DNA from: Rhodanobacter sp.
Lineage (GTDB): Bacteria > Pseudomonadota > Gammaproteobacteria > Xanthomonadales > Rhodanobacteraceae
Direction: 5' to 3'
Assembly: GCA_004322005.1 (NCBI GenBank)
Contig: SCRF01000032.1
Location: 1-46,727, forward strand
DNA: 46,727 bases
In this document: positions 28,131 through 36,151 of the stretch, piece by piece
How positions within the stretch are numbered: position 1 is the stretch's first letter
How the letters are laid out: every line of letters starts with the position of its first letter
Notes under the pieces: model-generated
The model's database searches: none
Seen by the model: only the letters and a program-made list of their open reading frames with translations
What the model was told of the DNA's origin: nothing
Position numbers and translations under genes: made by a program

Positions 28131-29087
28131 TCAGCGAAAGATCGGCCACGGCGCCAGGAAGATCAGCCAGATCAGCAGCAGGATGCCGACGTACTTGCAG
28201 GCCCGGTACAGTTTCCTGTATCTGCGCTTGAACATCGCCCTGAGCGCATGGCTGGCTCCTCGCCGGCGCTGGCTGAGCGCGAACAGGCGGTTCACGAAAC
28301 CGGTTTTCTCCGCGTCGCCATCGGTGTTCGGCGAGGCGGTGACCCTGCCCATGAAGGCACTTACCCGCTGGTTGATCGCGCGCATCCAGCGCGTGCGCAG
28401 CGGACGCTCCACGTCGGCGAACAGGATCACCCTGGTCTGCCCGGTCCTGTTCTCGGCCCAGTGCACATAGGTTTCGTCGAAGACCACGTCCTTGCCATCG
28501 CCCCAGGCGTGCTCCTCGCCATCGACGAGGATGCGGCAGTCGGGTGAGTTGGGCGTGATCAGCCCGAGGTGGTAGCGCAGCGAGCCGGCAAACGGGTCGC
28601 GGTGCGGGTTGAGCTTGCTGCCCGGCGGCAGCAGCGCGAACATCGCCGCCTTGATGCTGGGGATCGATTTCAGCAGGGCCACCGTCTGCGGGCACAGCGC
28701 TTCGGCCGATGCCAGCGGCTCGCCGTACCATTTCAGGTAAAAGCGCTTCCAGCCCTGTTTGAAGAAACTGTTGAAGCTGGCGTCGTTGTGCTTCTCGGTG
28801 GCCCGGATGCGGCCCTCGTCGAACAGGCGTGTCGCCTCATCGCGAATGACCTGCCAGTTGGCCTGCAGCAGATCGAGTTGCGGAAAGCCGCGGCGATCGA
28901 GAATCGGCCGCGCCGGCACCGCCGAGAACGCGTACATCAACAGGTTGTACGGCGCGAACACGGCCGAATGGTCGACCAATTGGCGATCGAAACGCAGTCG
29001 CGCGCGTCCGCGCAGATGTACCAGCAGCACGCACAGCGTGAACAGCAGCAGCAGCAGCAGCAGGAACAGGCGGGGAGCGGCAATCAT
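28131..29087 (-). CDS. lpxO: LpxO-like lipid A / aspartyl-asparaginyl beta-hydroxylase
   Basis: A 318-residue Fe(II)/2-oxoglutarate dioxygenase of the aspartyl/asparaginyl beta-hydroxylase family. An N-terminal membrane anchor (LFLLLLLLLFTLCVLLVHL, residues 7-25) and a second hydrophobic segment at the C-terminus (about 298-315) fit LpxO, which 2-hydroxylates a secondary acyl chain of lipid A at the inner membrane. Metal ligands His162 and Asp164 (NPHRDP) and His209 (YVHWAEN), and 2-oxoglutarate Arg219, are present. It is single-gene and divergent in function from its neighbours; assignment of the exact substrate is by family resemblance. Confidence 0.82.
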   Translation of the reverse strand: MIAAPRLFLLLLLLLFTLCVLLVHLRGRARLRFDRQLVDHSAVFAPYNLLMYAFSAVPARPILDRRGFPQLDLLQANWQVIRDEATRLFDEGRIRATEKHNDASFNSFFKQGWKRFYLKWYGEPLASAEALCPQTVALLKSIPSIKAAMFALLPPGSKLNPHRDPFAGSLRYHLGLITPNSPDCRILVDGEEHAWGDGKDVVFDETYVHWAENRTGQTRVILFADVERPLRTRWMRAINQRVSAFMGRVTASPNTDGDAEKTGFVNRLFALSQRRRGASHALRAMFKRRYRKLYRACKYVGILLLIWLIFLAPWPIFR

Positions 29088-29196
29088 GGGCGTCTGGACC
29101 GGGAACGGCGGACGCCCATTCTACGCTTTCCGCGGGATTCGGATGGATAGGCACCCGGGAGCATCGCGGCTTTCGCCCCCCAAAAGCTGCCCGCCG

Positions 29197-29284
29197 GTAG
29201 GAGCCCGCTTGCGGGCGATGCCTTGCTTTCCGAATCCCGAATCCCGAGTCCCGCAAGGAGCATCGCCCGTAAGCGGGCTCCTAC
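29197..29284. repeat. Inverted GTAG REP pair with an inverted GGGATTC-type spacer
   Basis: Arms GTAGGAGCCCGCTTGCGGGC followed by GATG, and the near-perfect complement ending at 29284. The spacer contains CGAATCCCGAATCCCGAGTC, the reverse of the spacer repeat at 26676. It fills the gap between phoH and the lpxO-like gene. Confidence 0.82.
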
Positions 29285-29305
29285 CGGGCAGGTGGCCGGG
29301 CGGGG

Positions 29306-30685
29306 CTACAGCACCTCCGCCGCGAAATCCGCCAGCCGCGAACGCTCGCCGCGGCGCAGGGTGATGTGTGCCGAGTGCTCCCACTGCTTGAAGCGGTCCA
29401 CCGCGTAGGTGAGGCCGGAAGTGGTCTCGGTGAGGTAGGGCGTGTCGATCTGCTCGACGTTGCCCAGGCAGACGATCTTGGTGCCCGGACCGGCGCGGGT
29501 GACCAGGGTTTTCATCTGCTTCGGGGTGAGGTTCTGCGCCTCGTCGATGATCAGGTAGCGCGACAGGAACGTGCGTCCGCGCATGAAGTTCAGCGAGCGG
29601 ATCTTGATGCGCGAGGCAAGCAGGTCGTTGGTGGCCTGACGGCCCCAGCTGCCGCCGTCCTCGGGGTTGGCCAGCACTTCCAGGTTGTCGGTCAGCGCGC
29701 CCATCCACGGCGTCATTTTTTCCTCCTCGGTGCCGGGCAGGAAACCGATGTCCTCGCCCACCGAGACGGTGGCGCGGGTCATGATGATCTCGCGATAACG
29801 CTGTTGATCCATCACCTGCGCGAGGCCGGCCGCCAGCGCCAGCAGGGTCTTGCCGGTGCCGGCGTTGCCGAGCAGGGTGACGAAGTCGATGTCCGGATCC
29901 ATCAGCGCGTTGAGTGCGAAGTTCTGCTCGCGGTTGCGTGCGCCGATGCCCCACACATGGTGATTGGCATGCGAATGATCGTCCAGCAGCACCAGCGTGG
30001 CGCTGGCGTCGTCGATGTGCAGCACACGCAGTTCGACGTCGTTTTCGCCCGGCAGGTACAGGCACTGGTTGGGGTACCACTCCTCTTCCTTGTGTCGATC
30101 CACCTGGTAGAAAGTGCGCCCGCGCTCGCTCCAAGATTTCACTTCCGGGTGCAGGTCCCAGAAATCCTCGGGCAGCTTGGCGGCACCGGTATAGAGCAGG
30201 GAAAAATCATCCAGCGCGCGGTCGTTTTCGTAATCCTCGGCAACGATGCCGTAGATGCTCGCCTTGATCCGCAGGTTGATGTCCTTGCTGACCAGGATGA
30301 CCTCCCGCTCGGGGTTCTGGTCGCGCAGTTCGATGACGCCGGACAGGATCTGGTTGTCCGCTTTGCCATGACCATTGCTGACGCGCTGCTGGAAATACAG
30401 GCGACCGACCGCGGCAGCGTGCTTGAGGGTGATGCCCTGCGGGTTGGACAGCGCCAGTCCGTCGCGCAGATCGTGCTGCTTGCCGCGTTCGATCAGTTCG
30501 TTGAGAAAACGGCTGACCTGACGGCCGTTGCGCGAGACCTCCGAGGAGCCTTTCTTTTTTTCGTCCAGTTCCTCCAGCACAGTCATCGGGATGAAGACAT
30601 CGTGCTCCTCGAAGCGGAACAGCGAGGTCGGGTCGTGCAGCAGGACGTTGGTGTCCAGGGCGTAGATGCGCTTGCTTCCGGTCAT
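29306..30685 (-). CDS. PhoH2-type PIN domain-PhoH ATPase
   Basis: A 459-residue fusion of an N-terminal PIN RNase domain (RIYALDTNVLLHDPT, Asp11; EELDEKKKG; DNQILSG; SKDINLRIKA) with a C-terminal PhoH ATPase (about 245-459): Walker A GNAGTGKT (273-280) and Walker B YLIIDEAQN (Asp381, Glu382), with the MTRATVSVGEDIGFLPG loop between. PhoH2 proteins are RNA helicase/RNases in mycobacteria. The name does not prove phosphate control, and the gene is 5 kb from phoBR. In many genomes it neighbours bcp, as here, 133 nt away. Confidence 0.9.
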   Translation of the reverse strand: MTGSKRIYALDTNVLLHDPTSLFRFEEHDVFIPMTVLEELDEKKKGSSEVSRNGRQVSRFLNELIERGKQHDLRDGLALSNPQGITLKHAAAVGRLYFQQRVSNGHGKADNQILSGVIELRDQNPEREVILVSKDINLRIKASIYGIVAEDYENDRALDDFSLLYTGAAKLPEDFWDLHPEVKSWSERGRTFYQVDRHKEEEWYPNQCLYLPGENDVELRVLHIDDASATLVLLDDHSHANHHVWGIGARNREQNFALNALMDPDIDFVTLLGNAGTGKTLLALAAGLAQVMDQQRYREIIMTRATVSVGEDIGFLPGTEEEKMTPWMGALTDNLEVLANPEDGGSWGRQATNDLLASRIKIRSLNFMRGRTFLSRYLIIDEAQNLTPKQMKTLVTRAGPGTKIVCLGNVEQIDTPYLTETTSGLTYAVDRFKQWEHSAHITLRRGERSRLADFAAEVL

Positions 30686-30818
30686 GCGGAAGAATCCTCG
30701 CGGGTGGATGGGTGGAAGAATCGCGGTGCAAGGGTGGCCGCGGGCGGATGGTCACGGCAATCGCCATCGGCTGCTTGCCGATGTGCCGGGGCGGGGAAAG
30801 CCATGAAGGGAGCGCGGA

Positions 30819-31280
30819 TCACCGGGCGGGGATGGCATCGAGCACGCACGATGCGTGACCGGGGACCTTCACGTTGCGCCATTCGCGGGCCAGTCTGCCG
30901 GTGGGGTCGATCAGGAAGGTGCTGCGTACCACACCCATGTGGCGCTTGCCGTACAGCACCTTCTCGCGGATCACGTCGAATGCCTGGCACCAGGTTTCCC
31001 CGGGGTCGGAGACCAGCGGGAACGGCAGGTTCTGCTTCAGGGCAAAGTTTGCATGCGATTTCACCGAGTCGCGCGACACGCCGACGACCTGCGCGCCACG
31101 CCGGCGAAGATCGGCGTACAGGTCGCGGAAGTCCCTCGCCTCGCTGGTGCAGCCGGGCGTGTTGTCCCTGGGGTAGAAATACACCACCACCCATTCGCCG
31201 CGCAGGCTGGCGAGATCGAGTTCATGGCCATCGCCGGTCGAGCCCTTGAGCCGGGGAATCATCTGGCCGATGTCAGGCAT
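30819..31280 (-). CDS. bcp: Thiol peroxidase Bcp (peroxiredoxin Q family)
   Basis: A 153-residue peroxiredoxin of the BCP/PrxQ group, which reduces hydrogen peroxide and organic hydroperoxides. The peroxidatic Cys44 is in YPRDNTPGCTSEARDFRD. Arg49 stands where E. coli Bcp has its Cys50, so the resolving Cys must be elsewhere (Cys98 in SDPGETWC or Cys145) or absent. A family Asp-Pro (SDPG) and Arg (HMGVVRSTFLID) complete the fold. It sits next to gcvR as in E. coli. The 242-nt gap upstream (31281-31522) holds no gene I can support. Confidence 0.93.
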   Translation of the reverse strand: MPDIGQMIPRLKGSTGDGHELDLASLRGEWVVVYFYPRDNTPGCTSEARDFRDLYADLRRRGAQVVGVSRDSVKSHANFALKQNLPFPLVSDPGETWCQAFDVIREKVLYGKRHMGVVRSTFLIDPTGRLAREWRNVKVPGHASCVLDAIPAR

Positions 31281-31522
31281 GGCTGCTCCGGTGCGGCGGT
31301 CGGGCGCGGCACTTGCGGGTGGACAGGGGGAGTCGGAATCCTGCCGGAGCTGGCCGGCGTGGCTGCCGGAACCGCGGAACGTGCCAGCGCAAGGGGGATG
31401 GTCAGCATGGATCGATGAGCCGTCTGCAATGCCAGGTACCCTCGACAGGTGTCGGAACCTAGACTAGCGCGTGAATGGCCGTGGATAACAGCCCTTGTCA
31501 GGCAACCGTTATCGCGCGATCC

Positions 31523-32128
31523 TCAGAATTTGACCGGGTCCATGATCGCGTCGAGATTCAGCCCGTCGCACAGCTCGAGAAAGTCGTCGCGCAGGGCGGC
31601 AATGTGGATCTCCGCCGGGATGCCGATGGTGAACTGCGCCTGGAACATCTCGGCGCCGGTCTGCATTGCGTGATAGCGGGTGGAATTCAGTTGTTCCACG
31701 CTGATTCCGTGCTGGCTGAAGAACTCCACGATCCGTGCCACGATGCCGGGTCGGTCGGCAGCCACCACTTCCACCAGATACGGCAGCAGGTGCGAGCTGT
31801 TTTCGCGCGGACTGGTGCGGTAGTGCACCAGCCGCAGGCTCTCGTCCCGGGCCAGCTTGGTCAGGGCGGTTTCCAGTTTTGCCAGCGCATCCCAGGTGCC
31901 GTTGGCCAGCAGCATCAGCGAGATTTCCGTGCCGATGGTCGAGACGCGCGATTCGGAGAGATTGCAGCCGGCATCGGCGATGCGTTTGGCCAGCGCCAGC
32001 AACGGCGATTTGGCTGTCGGGGTGAGCACCTGGATCAACAGCTGGTTGTCGCTGCCCGAACGCGCAGAGGTCGAAGAGGGTTTCAAGAGGGCCTGCCTGT
32101 GACGTCGTTGCGCGCAATGCGGACGCAT
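31523..32128 (-). CDS. gcvR: ACT-domain protein, GcvR-like glycine cleavage repressor
   Basis: A 201-residue protein with two ACT domains: the first begins at NQLLIQVLTPTAKSPLLALA, the second at PYLVEVVAADRPGIVARIVEF (residues ~115-190). GcvR in E. coli binds GcvA and represses the glycine cleavage operon in response to glycine. The order dapA (divergent)-gcvR-bcp is the same as in E. coli, which supports the assignment. The first 25 residues are not conserved, so the true start may be downstream. ACT proteins are generally ligand sensors; a non-gcv role is possible, as no gcv genes are here. Confidence 0.8.
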   Translation of the reverse strand: MRPHCAQRRHRQALLKPSSTSARSGSDNQLLIQVLTPTAKSPLLALAKRIADAGCNLSESRVSTIGTEISLMLLANGTWDALAKLETALTKLARDESLRLVHYRTSPRENSSHLLPYLVEVVAADRPGIVARIVEFFSQHGISVEQLNSTRYHAMQTGAEMFQAQFTIGIPAEIHIAALRDDFLELCDGLNLDAIMDPVKF

Positions 32129-32149
32129 GAGACTACTCCTGTCAAGTCT

Positions 32150-32176
32150 ACTTGCCCGTCCGCCAAGGCGGCAAGT
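32150..32176. promoter_or_regulatory. Small palindrome between divergent gcvR and dapA
   Basis: ACTTGCC (32150-32156) and GGCAAGT (32170-32176), with an inner CCGCC/GGCGG, in the 65-nt space between the two divergent starts. It could be an operator or a leader hairpin for dapA. Confidence 0.3.
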
Positions 32177-32193
32177 AACATGTCCGGCTTGCC

Positions 32194-33108
32194 ATGTTGC
32201 GGAATCGTGCCTTGAACATTCGCGGAAGCATCTGCGCGCTGGTCACACCGTTCACGGCCGACGGTGCACTCGACCTGCCCGCCTTTGGCCGGTTGCTGGA
32301 CTACCAGCTGGCCGGCGGCACGCAGGCGCTGGTGGTCGCCGGCTCAACCGGCGAGGCGCACATGCTCGAACACGACGAGTTCGATCGTCTGCTGGCGTTT
32401 GCCCTTGAACGGGTGGCCGGACGGGTACCGGTGCTCGCCGGCACCGGCGAGGCGGGCACCGCCAAAGCCGTCGCCATGACCCGTCGTGCCCGGACGCTGG
32501 GCGCCGCCGCCGCACTGGTGGTGGTTCCGTTCTACGTGCGTCCGACCCAGGAAGGTCTGCGTCGGCATTACCTGGAAGTGGCCGAGCACGGCGGCCTGCC
32601 GCTGCTGTTGTACAACGTGCCTGGCCGCACCGGCTGCGATCTGCTGCCGGCAACCGTGGCCCGGTTGCGCGAGCACCCGGCGATCATCGGCATCAAGGAG
32701 GCGCGCAGCGATCACGAGCGGATTCGGGCCCTGGTGGAACTTGTGCGCGAGGATTTCGTCTATCTATCCGGTGACGACGGCAGTGCCGGCGAGGCCATGC
32801 TGGCCGGTGCGGCCGGTACCATCTCGGTGGTGGCCAACCTGGTGCCGAGGGCTTTCCGCCGGTTGTGCGATGCGGCCACCGGTGGCGACAGGGCTGCCAC
32901 GGCGCATTGCCGGGCCGAACTCGAGCCGTTGTTGAAGGCGCTCGACTGTGCGCCGAATCCGATCGCAGTCAAGGCGGGACTGCCTGCGCTGGGGCTGGGT
33001 TTGGCGCTGCCGCGGTTGCCGCTGGTCGAACTGGAAGACGGCCCGGATCGCATCCGATTACACCAAGCGTTGTCCAGTCTGGCATCCTTGGCGACTGCAG
33101 CCGGTTGA
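32194..33108 (+). CDS. dapA: 4-hydroxy-tetrahydrodipicolinate synthase
   Basis: A 304-residue TIM-barrel aldolase that condenses aspartate semialdehyde with pyruvate, the first step of the lysine/diaminopimelate branch. Schiff-base Lys168 (IIGIKEA), Tyr140 (LLLYNVPGRTGCD), Arg145 and Tyr114 (VPFYVRPTQEG) are present. All lie seven residues after E. coli Lys161, Tyr133, Arg138 and Tyr107. The active-site TTGE motif reads AGSTGEAHML, so Ser51 replaces the E. coli Thr44 of the proton-relay triad. The start may be TTG 32212. It leads into the BamC-like lipoprotein gene, as in E. coli. Confidence 0.92.
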   Translation: MLRNRALNIRGSICALVTPFTADGALDLPAFGRLLDYQLAGGTQALVVAGSTGEAHMLEHDEFDRLLAFALERVAGRVPVLAGTGEAGTAKAVAMTRRARTLGAAAALVVVPFYVRPTQEGLRRHYLEVAEHGGLPLLLYNVPGRTGCDLLPATVARLREHPAIIGIKEARSDHERIRALVELVREDFVYLSGDDGSAGEAMLAGAAGTISVVANLVPRAFRRLCDAATGGDRAATAHCRAELEPLLKALDCAPNPIAVKAGLPALGLGLALPRLPLVELEDGPDRIRLHQALSSLASLATAAG

Positions 33109-33142
33109 AGGTTGCCCGACTTATCTCACGGAATCTGCTTAC

Positions 33143-33733
33143 ATGAAAAAACCCTCGTTCCTCCTGGCCCTGCCTGCGCTTGCCATCACTGGCTTGCTGC
33201 TTTCCGGCTGTGGCATGTTCCGCTCGCACAAGGCGTGGAACACCGCCAAGCAGGAGTCGCCGCTGGAGATTCCGCCGCAGATGGATCGGCCCGCGACCAG
33301 CGATGCACTGGTGATTCCGCCCCCCGGCGCGAACCAGCCGACGGCGAACGGAGCCACGGCCAGCGTGGGTCCGGCGGACAGTCAGCTCGCCGATGGTTTC
33401 GTCCTGGCCGACAGTGTCGACAACACGTACCACCGGGTGGGCAAGATACTGGAGAGCGGCAATCTGGGGCAGCTCGTCAGCCATGATGATGCCGCGCACA
33501 GTTACGCATTGAACGTTTCCGACGTTGCCGCGCAGGAAAAGAAAAGGGGCTTTTTCGGCCGGCTGTTCAGGTTCGGCAGGCATGATTCCGCCCACGCGCC
33601 GGGCAGCGCTTCGCATCAGGTGCAGATCAGCATCGGCAGCAGCGGAACGAATGCCAGCGAAGTGCGGGCACAGGGCAATGCGGCCGCCGTGGCCAGGGTG
33701 ATCGACACGCTGAAAACGCGTCTGGGCGGTTGA
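33143..33733 (+). CDS. BamC/NlpB-like outer-membrane lipoprotein
   Basis: A 196-residue lipoprotein: signal peptide MKKPSFLLALPALAITGLLL with lipobox LSGC (Cys23-24 region), then a mostly disordered stretch with the SPLEIPPQMDRP and LVIPPPGANQP motifs that resemble BamC's lasso-like N-terminus, and a domain from about residue 90 (DSVDNTYHRVGKILESG). It is shorter than E. coli BamC (344), seeming to hold one helix-grip domain rather than two. The position after dapA matches bamC (nlpB). It would be part of, or beside, the BAM outer-membrane protein assembly machine. Confidence 0.72.
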   Translation: MKKPSFLLALPALAITGLLLSGCGMFRSHKAWNTAKQESPLEIPPQMDRPATSDALVIPPPGANQPTANGATASVGPADSQLADGFVLADSVDNTYHRVGKILESGNLGQLVSHDDAAHSYALNVSDVAAQEKKRGFFGRLFRFGRHDSAHAPGSASHQVQISIGSSGTNASEVRAQGNAAAVARVIDTLKTRLGG

Positions 33734-33794
33734 GCGCGGCGGACGTTTCCAGCCACCCTGCAGTCTGTCGAACTTTACCGCCAGGCATCCCTTC

Positions 33795-33875
33795 GTAGGA
33801 GCCCGCTTGCGGGCGACGCCTTTTGCCTTGATGTGGCATCGGAGCCAGGGGCATCGCCCGCAAGCGGGCTCCTAC
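33795..33875. repeat. Inverted GTAG REP pair
   Basis: GTAGGAGCCCGCTTGCGGGC plus GACGCC on the left pairs with GGCATCGCCCGCAAGCGGGC plus TCCTAC on the right, ending at 33875. It lies in the 291-nt gap after the BamC-like gene. Confidence 0.83.
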
Positions 33876-33919
33876 AAGCACGGCACTACCGGACGGATGC
33901 CTCTGCCCAAACCATTGTC

Positions 33920-33950
33920 GAATTCTCGCCTCGACCAGCGACAGGCCACT
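33920..33950. repeat. Terminal fragment of the palindromic element seen at 10009
   Basis: GAATTCTCGCCTCGACCA (33920-33937) is the exact reverse complement of 10026-10043. It continues into GCGACAGGCCACTAGC, which resembles the complement of the 10001-10020 end (GACAGGCTGCTAGC). The intervening seven bases differ. Confidence 0.55.
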
Positions 33951-33972
33951 AGCGGTTTCCAGCATTCACTCG

Positions 33973-34004
33973 CACAAACGCCGCCTCATGGGGCGGCGTT
34001 TGTG
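33973..34004. terminator. Hairpin between convergent bamC-like and fdxA genes
   Basis: CACAAACGCCGCC (33973-33985) pairs with GGCGGCGTTTGTG (33992-34004), 13 bp, between convergent genes. The T content after the stem is low, so its strength as an intrinsic terminator is uncertain. Confidence 0.5.
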
Positions 34005-34024
34005 TTGGCTTGATGGGCGTGAAT

Positions 34025-34348
34025 TCAGCGTTGCAGCAGCTTGAGTTTGTCCGGCTTGCCTTCCCAGTCCTTGGCGTCGGACGGGGCATCCTTGCGCTCG
34101 GTGATTACCGGCCAGCCCTTGGCCAGCTCGGCATTCAGCGCCACGAAGCTTTCCTGGCCGGCAGGAACATCGTCTTCGGGATAGATCGCGTTGATCGGAC
34201 ACTCCGGTTCGCACAAGGTGCAGTCGATGCACTCGTCCGGATCGATCACCAGGAAGTTGGGGCCTTCATGGAAGGCATCGACCGGGCAGACCTCGACGCA
34301 ATCGGTGTATTTGCACTTGATACAGTTATCGATGACGACAAAAGTCAT
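34025..34348 (-). CDS. fdxA: 7Fe ferredoxin FdxA ([3Fe-4S][4Fe-4S])
   Basis: A 107-residue ferredoxin of the Azotobacter FdI type. Cysteines lie at 9, 12, 17, 21 (CxxCxxxxCxxxCP) and at 40, 43, 46, 50 (CxxCxxCxxxCP), the pattern that holds one [3Fe-4S] and one [4Fe-4S] cluster. The C-terminal extension after the cluster domain (about 55-107) is also as in that group. It is a low-potential electron carrier in the cytoplasm; its redox partners are not here. Single gene, next to a tRNA. Confidence 0.93.
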   Translation of the reverse strand: MTFVVIDNCIKCKYTDCVEVCPVDAFHEGPNFLVIDPDECIDCTLCEPECPINAIYPEDDVPAGQESFVALNAELAKGWPVITERKDAPSDAKDWEGKPDKLKLLQR

Positions 34349-34411
34349 GGAGCCGCGCTCTAGGTATGTGGCGGGACAAAGTGTCGCCGCAAGAGGGCTT
34401 TTATGAAAAGT

Positions 34412-34429
34412 GCGGCCAAGGATGGCCGC
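34412..34429 (+). repeat. Single GGA-loop hairpin
   Basis: GCGGCCAAGGATGGCCGC, one half of the two-hairpin unit of the 1021 family. The loop fits CANGGAYG. It lies between fdxA and tRNA-Glu (both minus strand); the rest of this gap (34349-34532) holds nothing else I can support. Confidence 0.75.
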
Positions 34430-34532
34430 CTCTAGTCTCTAATCCGGAGCGTAGACCACAAGTTGCCGTCTTCTTGCCGGGTTACAGCGATCATGGAAGA
34501 TCGCACAGGTAACGTTCGATTGCACAAACAAA

Positions 34533-34608
34533 TGGTGCTCCCTACGAGACTCGAACTCGTGTTCCCGCCTTGAGAGGGCAGTGTCCTGGGCCACTAGACG
34601 AAGGGAGC
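34533..34608 (-). tRNA. tRNA-Glu (CTC)
   Basis: A 76-nt cloverleaf read on the minus strand with encoded CCA. The acceptor stem GCTCCCT/AGGGAGC, the anticodon stem CTGCC/GGCGG and the T stem ACGAG/CTCGT all pair. The loop CTCTCAA puts the anticodon at CTC, which reads GAG (Glu). The TTC isoacceptor would be needed elsewhere for GAA. It has its own strong promoter. Confidence 0.93.
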
Positions 34609-34628
34609 GTTATCCTGCGAGGCGCGCT

Positions 34629-34656
34629 AGTATAACGGAATTGTTTCGTGCGGCAA
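34629..34656 (-). promoter_or_regulatory. Promoter of tRNA-Glu
   Basis: On the minus strand TTGCCG (34656-34651), a 16-nt spacer and TATACT (34634-34629), about 20 nt before the tRNA 5' end, with a GC-rich discriminator (GCGCGCC), as expected for stable RNA promoters. Confidence 0.65.
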
Positions 34657-34798
34657 TGCTGGCCATGGACGACCTGCACCGATCGAAGCAGGCCGTGGCC
34701 GGGCTTGCACAGCCCGTACCGGCAGGCAATTCGTGGTGTCCGATACCACGACCGACTGCAATCAAGGGCGATCACGCCCCACCAAGGATTCTGACCGC

Positions 34799-36151
34799 TT
34801 GAACCTCGAAGCAAGGACCGACATCACGCCAGCGCTGCGGATCATTCCGCGCGACCAGCACATCATTTCCCGCAAGAACATCAGCAAGGCGGCGTTGCGG
34901 GTGCTGTATCGGCTGAACGAGGCCGGTTACACGGCCTATCTGGTCGGCGGCGCGGTACGCGACCTGCTGCTGGGCATGCAGCCGAAGGATTTCGACATCG
35001 CCACCAGCGCGACTCCGGACGAGGTGAAAAAGCTGTTCCGCAACTGTCGCCTGATCGGCCGCCGCTTTCGTCTCGCGCATGTGGTGTTCGGCCCGGAAAT
35101 CATCGAGGTGGCGACGTTCCGCGGCCTCGGCGAGGAGGACGGCGAGGGCGATCGCCACATCGTCGACGGCCGCATCATGCGCGACAATATCTGGGGCACG
35201 ATCGAGGAGGACGCGGTGCGCCGCGACTTCCGCGTCAACGCGATGTATTACGACATCAGCGATTTTTCGGTGCGCGATTATGTCGGCGGCATGCAGGATC
35301 TCGAAGACCGCATGCTGCGGCTGATCGGCGATCCGGCCACCCGCTACCGCGAGGATCCGGTGCGCATGCTGCGTGCCGCACGACTGGCGGCCAAGCTCGG
35401 CCTGCGTATCGACGCGCAGGCGATGGCGCCGTTCCAGACACTCGGGCCGTTGCTGGCCGAGGCGGCGCCGGCGAGGTTGTTCGATGAGTCGCTGAAGATG
35501 TTTTTCGGCGGTCACGGGCTCAAGAGTTTCCGCATGCTGGAACAGTGCGGATTGCTGAAATTCCTGTTTCCGGCGACCGCGCGCGCGCTGGAGCGCGGCG
35601 ATGACGCCTTGCGTTCGCTGGTCGAGCAGGGGCTGGCCAATACCGACGCGCGCCTTGCCGAGGGCAAGTCGGTCACCCCGGCGTTCCTGTTCGCGGTGCT
35701 GCTTTGGGGCGAGGTGCGCGACCTGGCGCATCACTGGATCGGGCGAGGCATGGATGCCAACGAAGCGTGGGCGCATGCCGCCGGCGAGGTCGTCGGCGAG
35801 CAGTGCCAGCGGGTGGCGATCCCGCGCCGGTTTACCTTCACCATGGAGGAAATCTGGTCGTTGCAGCCGCGCTTCGAGCAAATCCAGCGCAAACGGGTTT
35901 TTCGCCTGATGACGCATCCGCGCTTCCGCGCCGCTTTCGATTTTCTGCTGCTGCGGACGGATGAATCGCCCGCGGTCCGCGAGCTGGGCCAGTGGTGGGC
36001 CCATGCGCAGCAGTTGCCGCCGGACGTGCTGGCGGCTGCGCTGCCGGCCAGTGGCGGCAGCAAGGCGAGCGACCATCACATCACGACGGCCAGCGGCGCT
36101 CCCCCACGTCGGCATCGACGCCGCTCCGGCGGCAAATCGGGTTCCGCGTGA
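34799..36151 (+). CDS. pcnB: Poly(A) polymerase I
   Basis: A 450-residue nucleotidyltransferase that adds poly(A) to RNA 3' ends and speeds RNA decay. Motifs: YLVGGAVRDLLLG (Gly50-Gly51), KDFDIATSATP with catalytic Asp64 and Asp66, RRFRLAHVVFG, RRDFRVNAMYYDI and REDPVRMLRAARLAAKLGL. The C-terminal tail (420-450) is Arg/Gly/Ser-rich. TTG 34799 with AAGGA 10 nt upstream gives a start at NLEARTDITPALRIIPRDQH; GTG 34733 is possible. It overlaps folK by 4 nt (GTGA). tRNA CCA-adding enzyme is the main alternative, but length and the family pattern favour pcnB. Confidence 0.92.
   Translation: MNLEARTDITPALRIIPRDQHIISRKNISKAALRVLYRLNEAGYTAYLVGGAVRDLLLGMQPKDFDIATSATPDEVKKLFRNCRLIGRRFRLAHVVFGPEIIEVATFRGLGEEDGEGDRHIVDGRIMRDNIWGTIEEDAVRRDFRVNAMYYDISDFSVRDYVGGMQDLEDRMLRLIGDPATRYREDPVRMLRAARLAAKLGLRIDAQAMAPFQTLGPLLAEAAPARLFDESLKMFFGGHGLKSFRMLEQCGLLKFLFPATARALERGDDALRSLVEQGLANTDARLAEGKSVTPAFLFAVLLWGEVRDLAHHWIGRGMDANEAWAHAAGEVVGEQCQRVAIPRRFTFTMEEIWSLQPRFEQIQRKRVFRLMTHPRFRAAFDFLLLRTDESPAVRELGQWWAHAQQLPPDVLAAALPASGGSKASDHHITTASGAPPRRHRRRSGGKSGSA

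Noticed and set aside
31281-31522. A small gene between bcp and gcvR
   Set aside because: Open frames here are short, overlap the flanking genes or lack ribosome-binding sites, and show no family motif.
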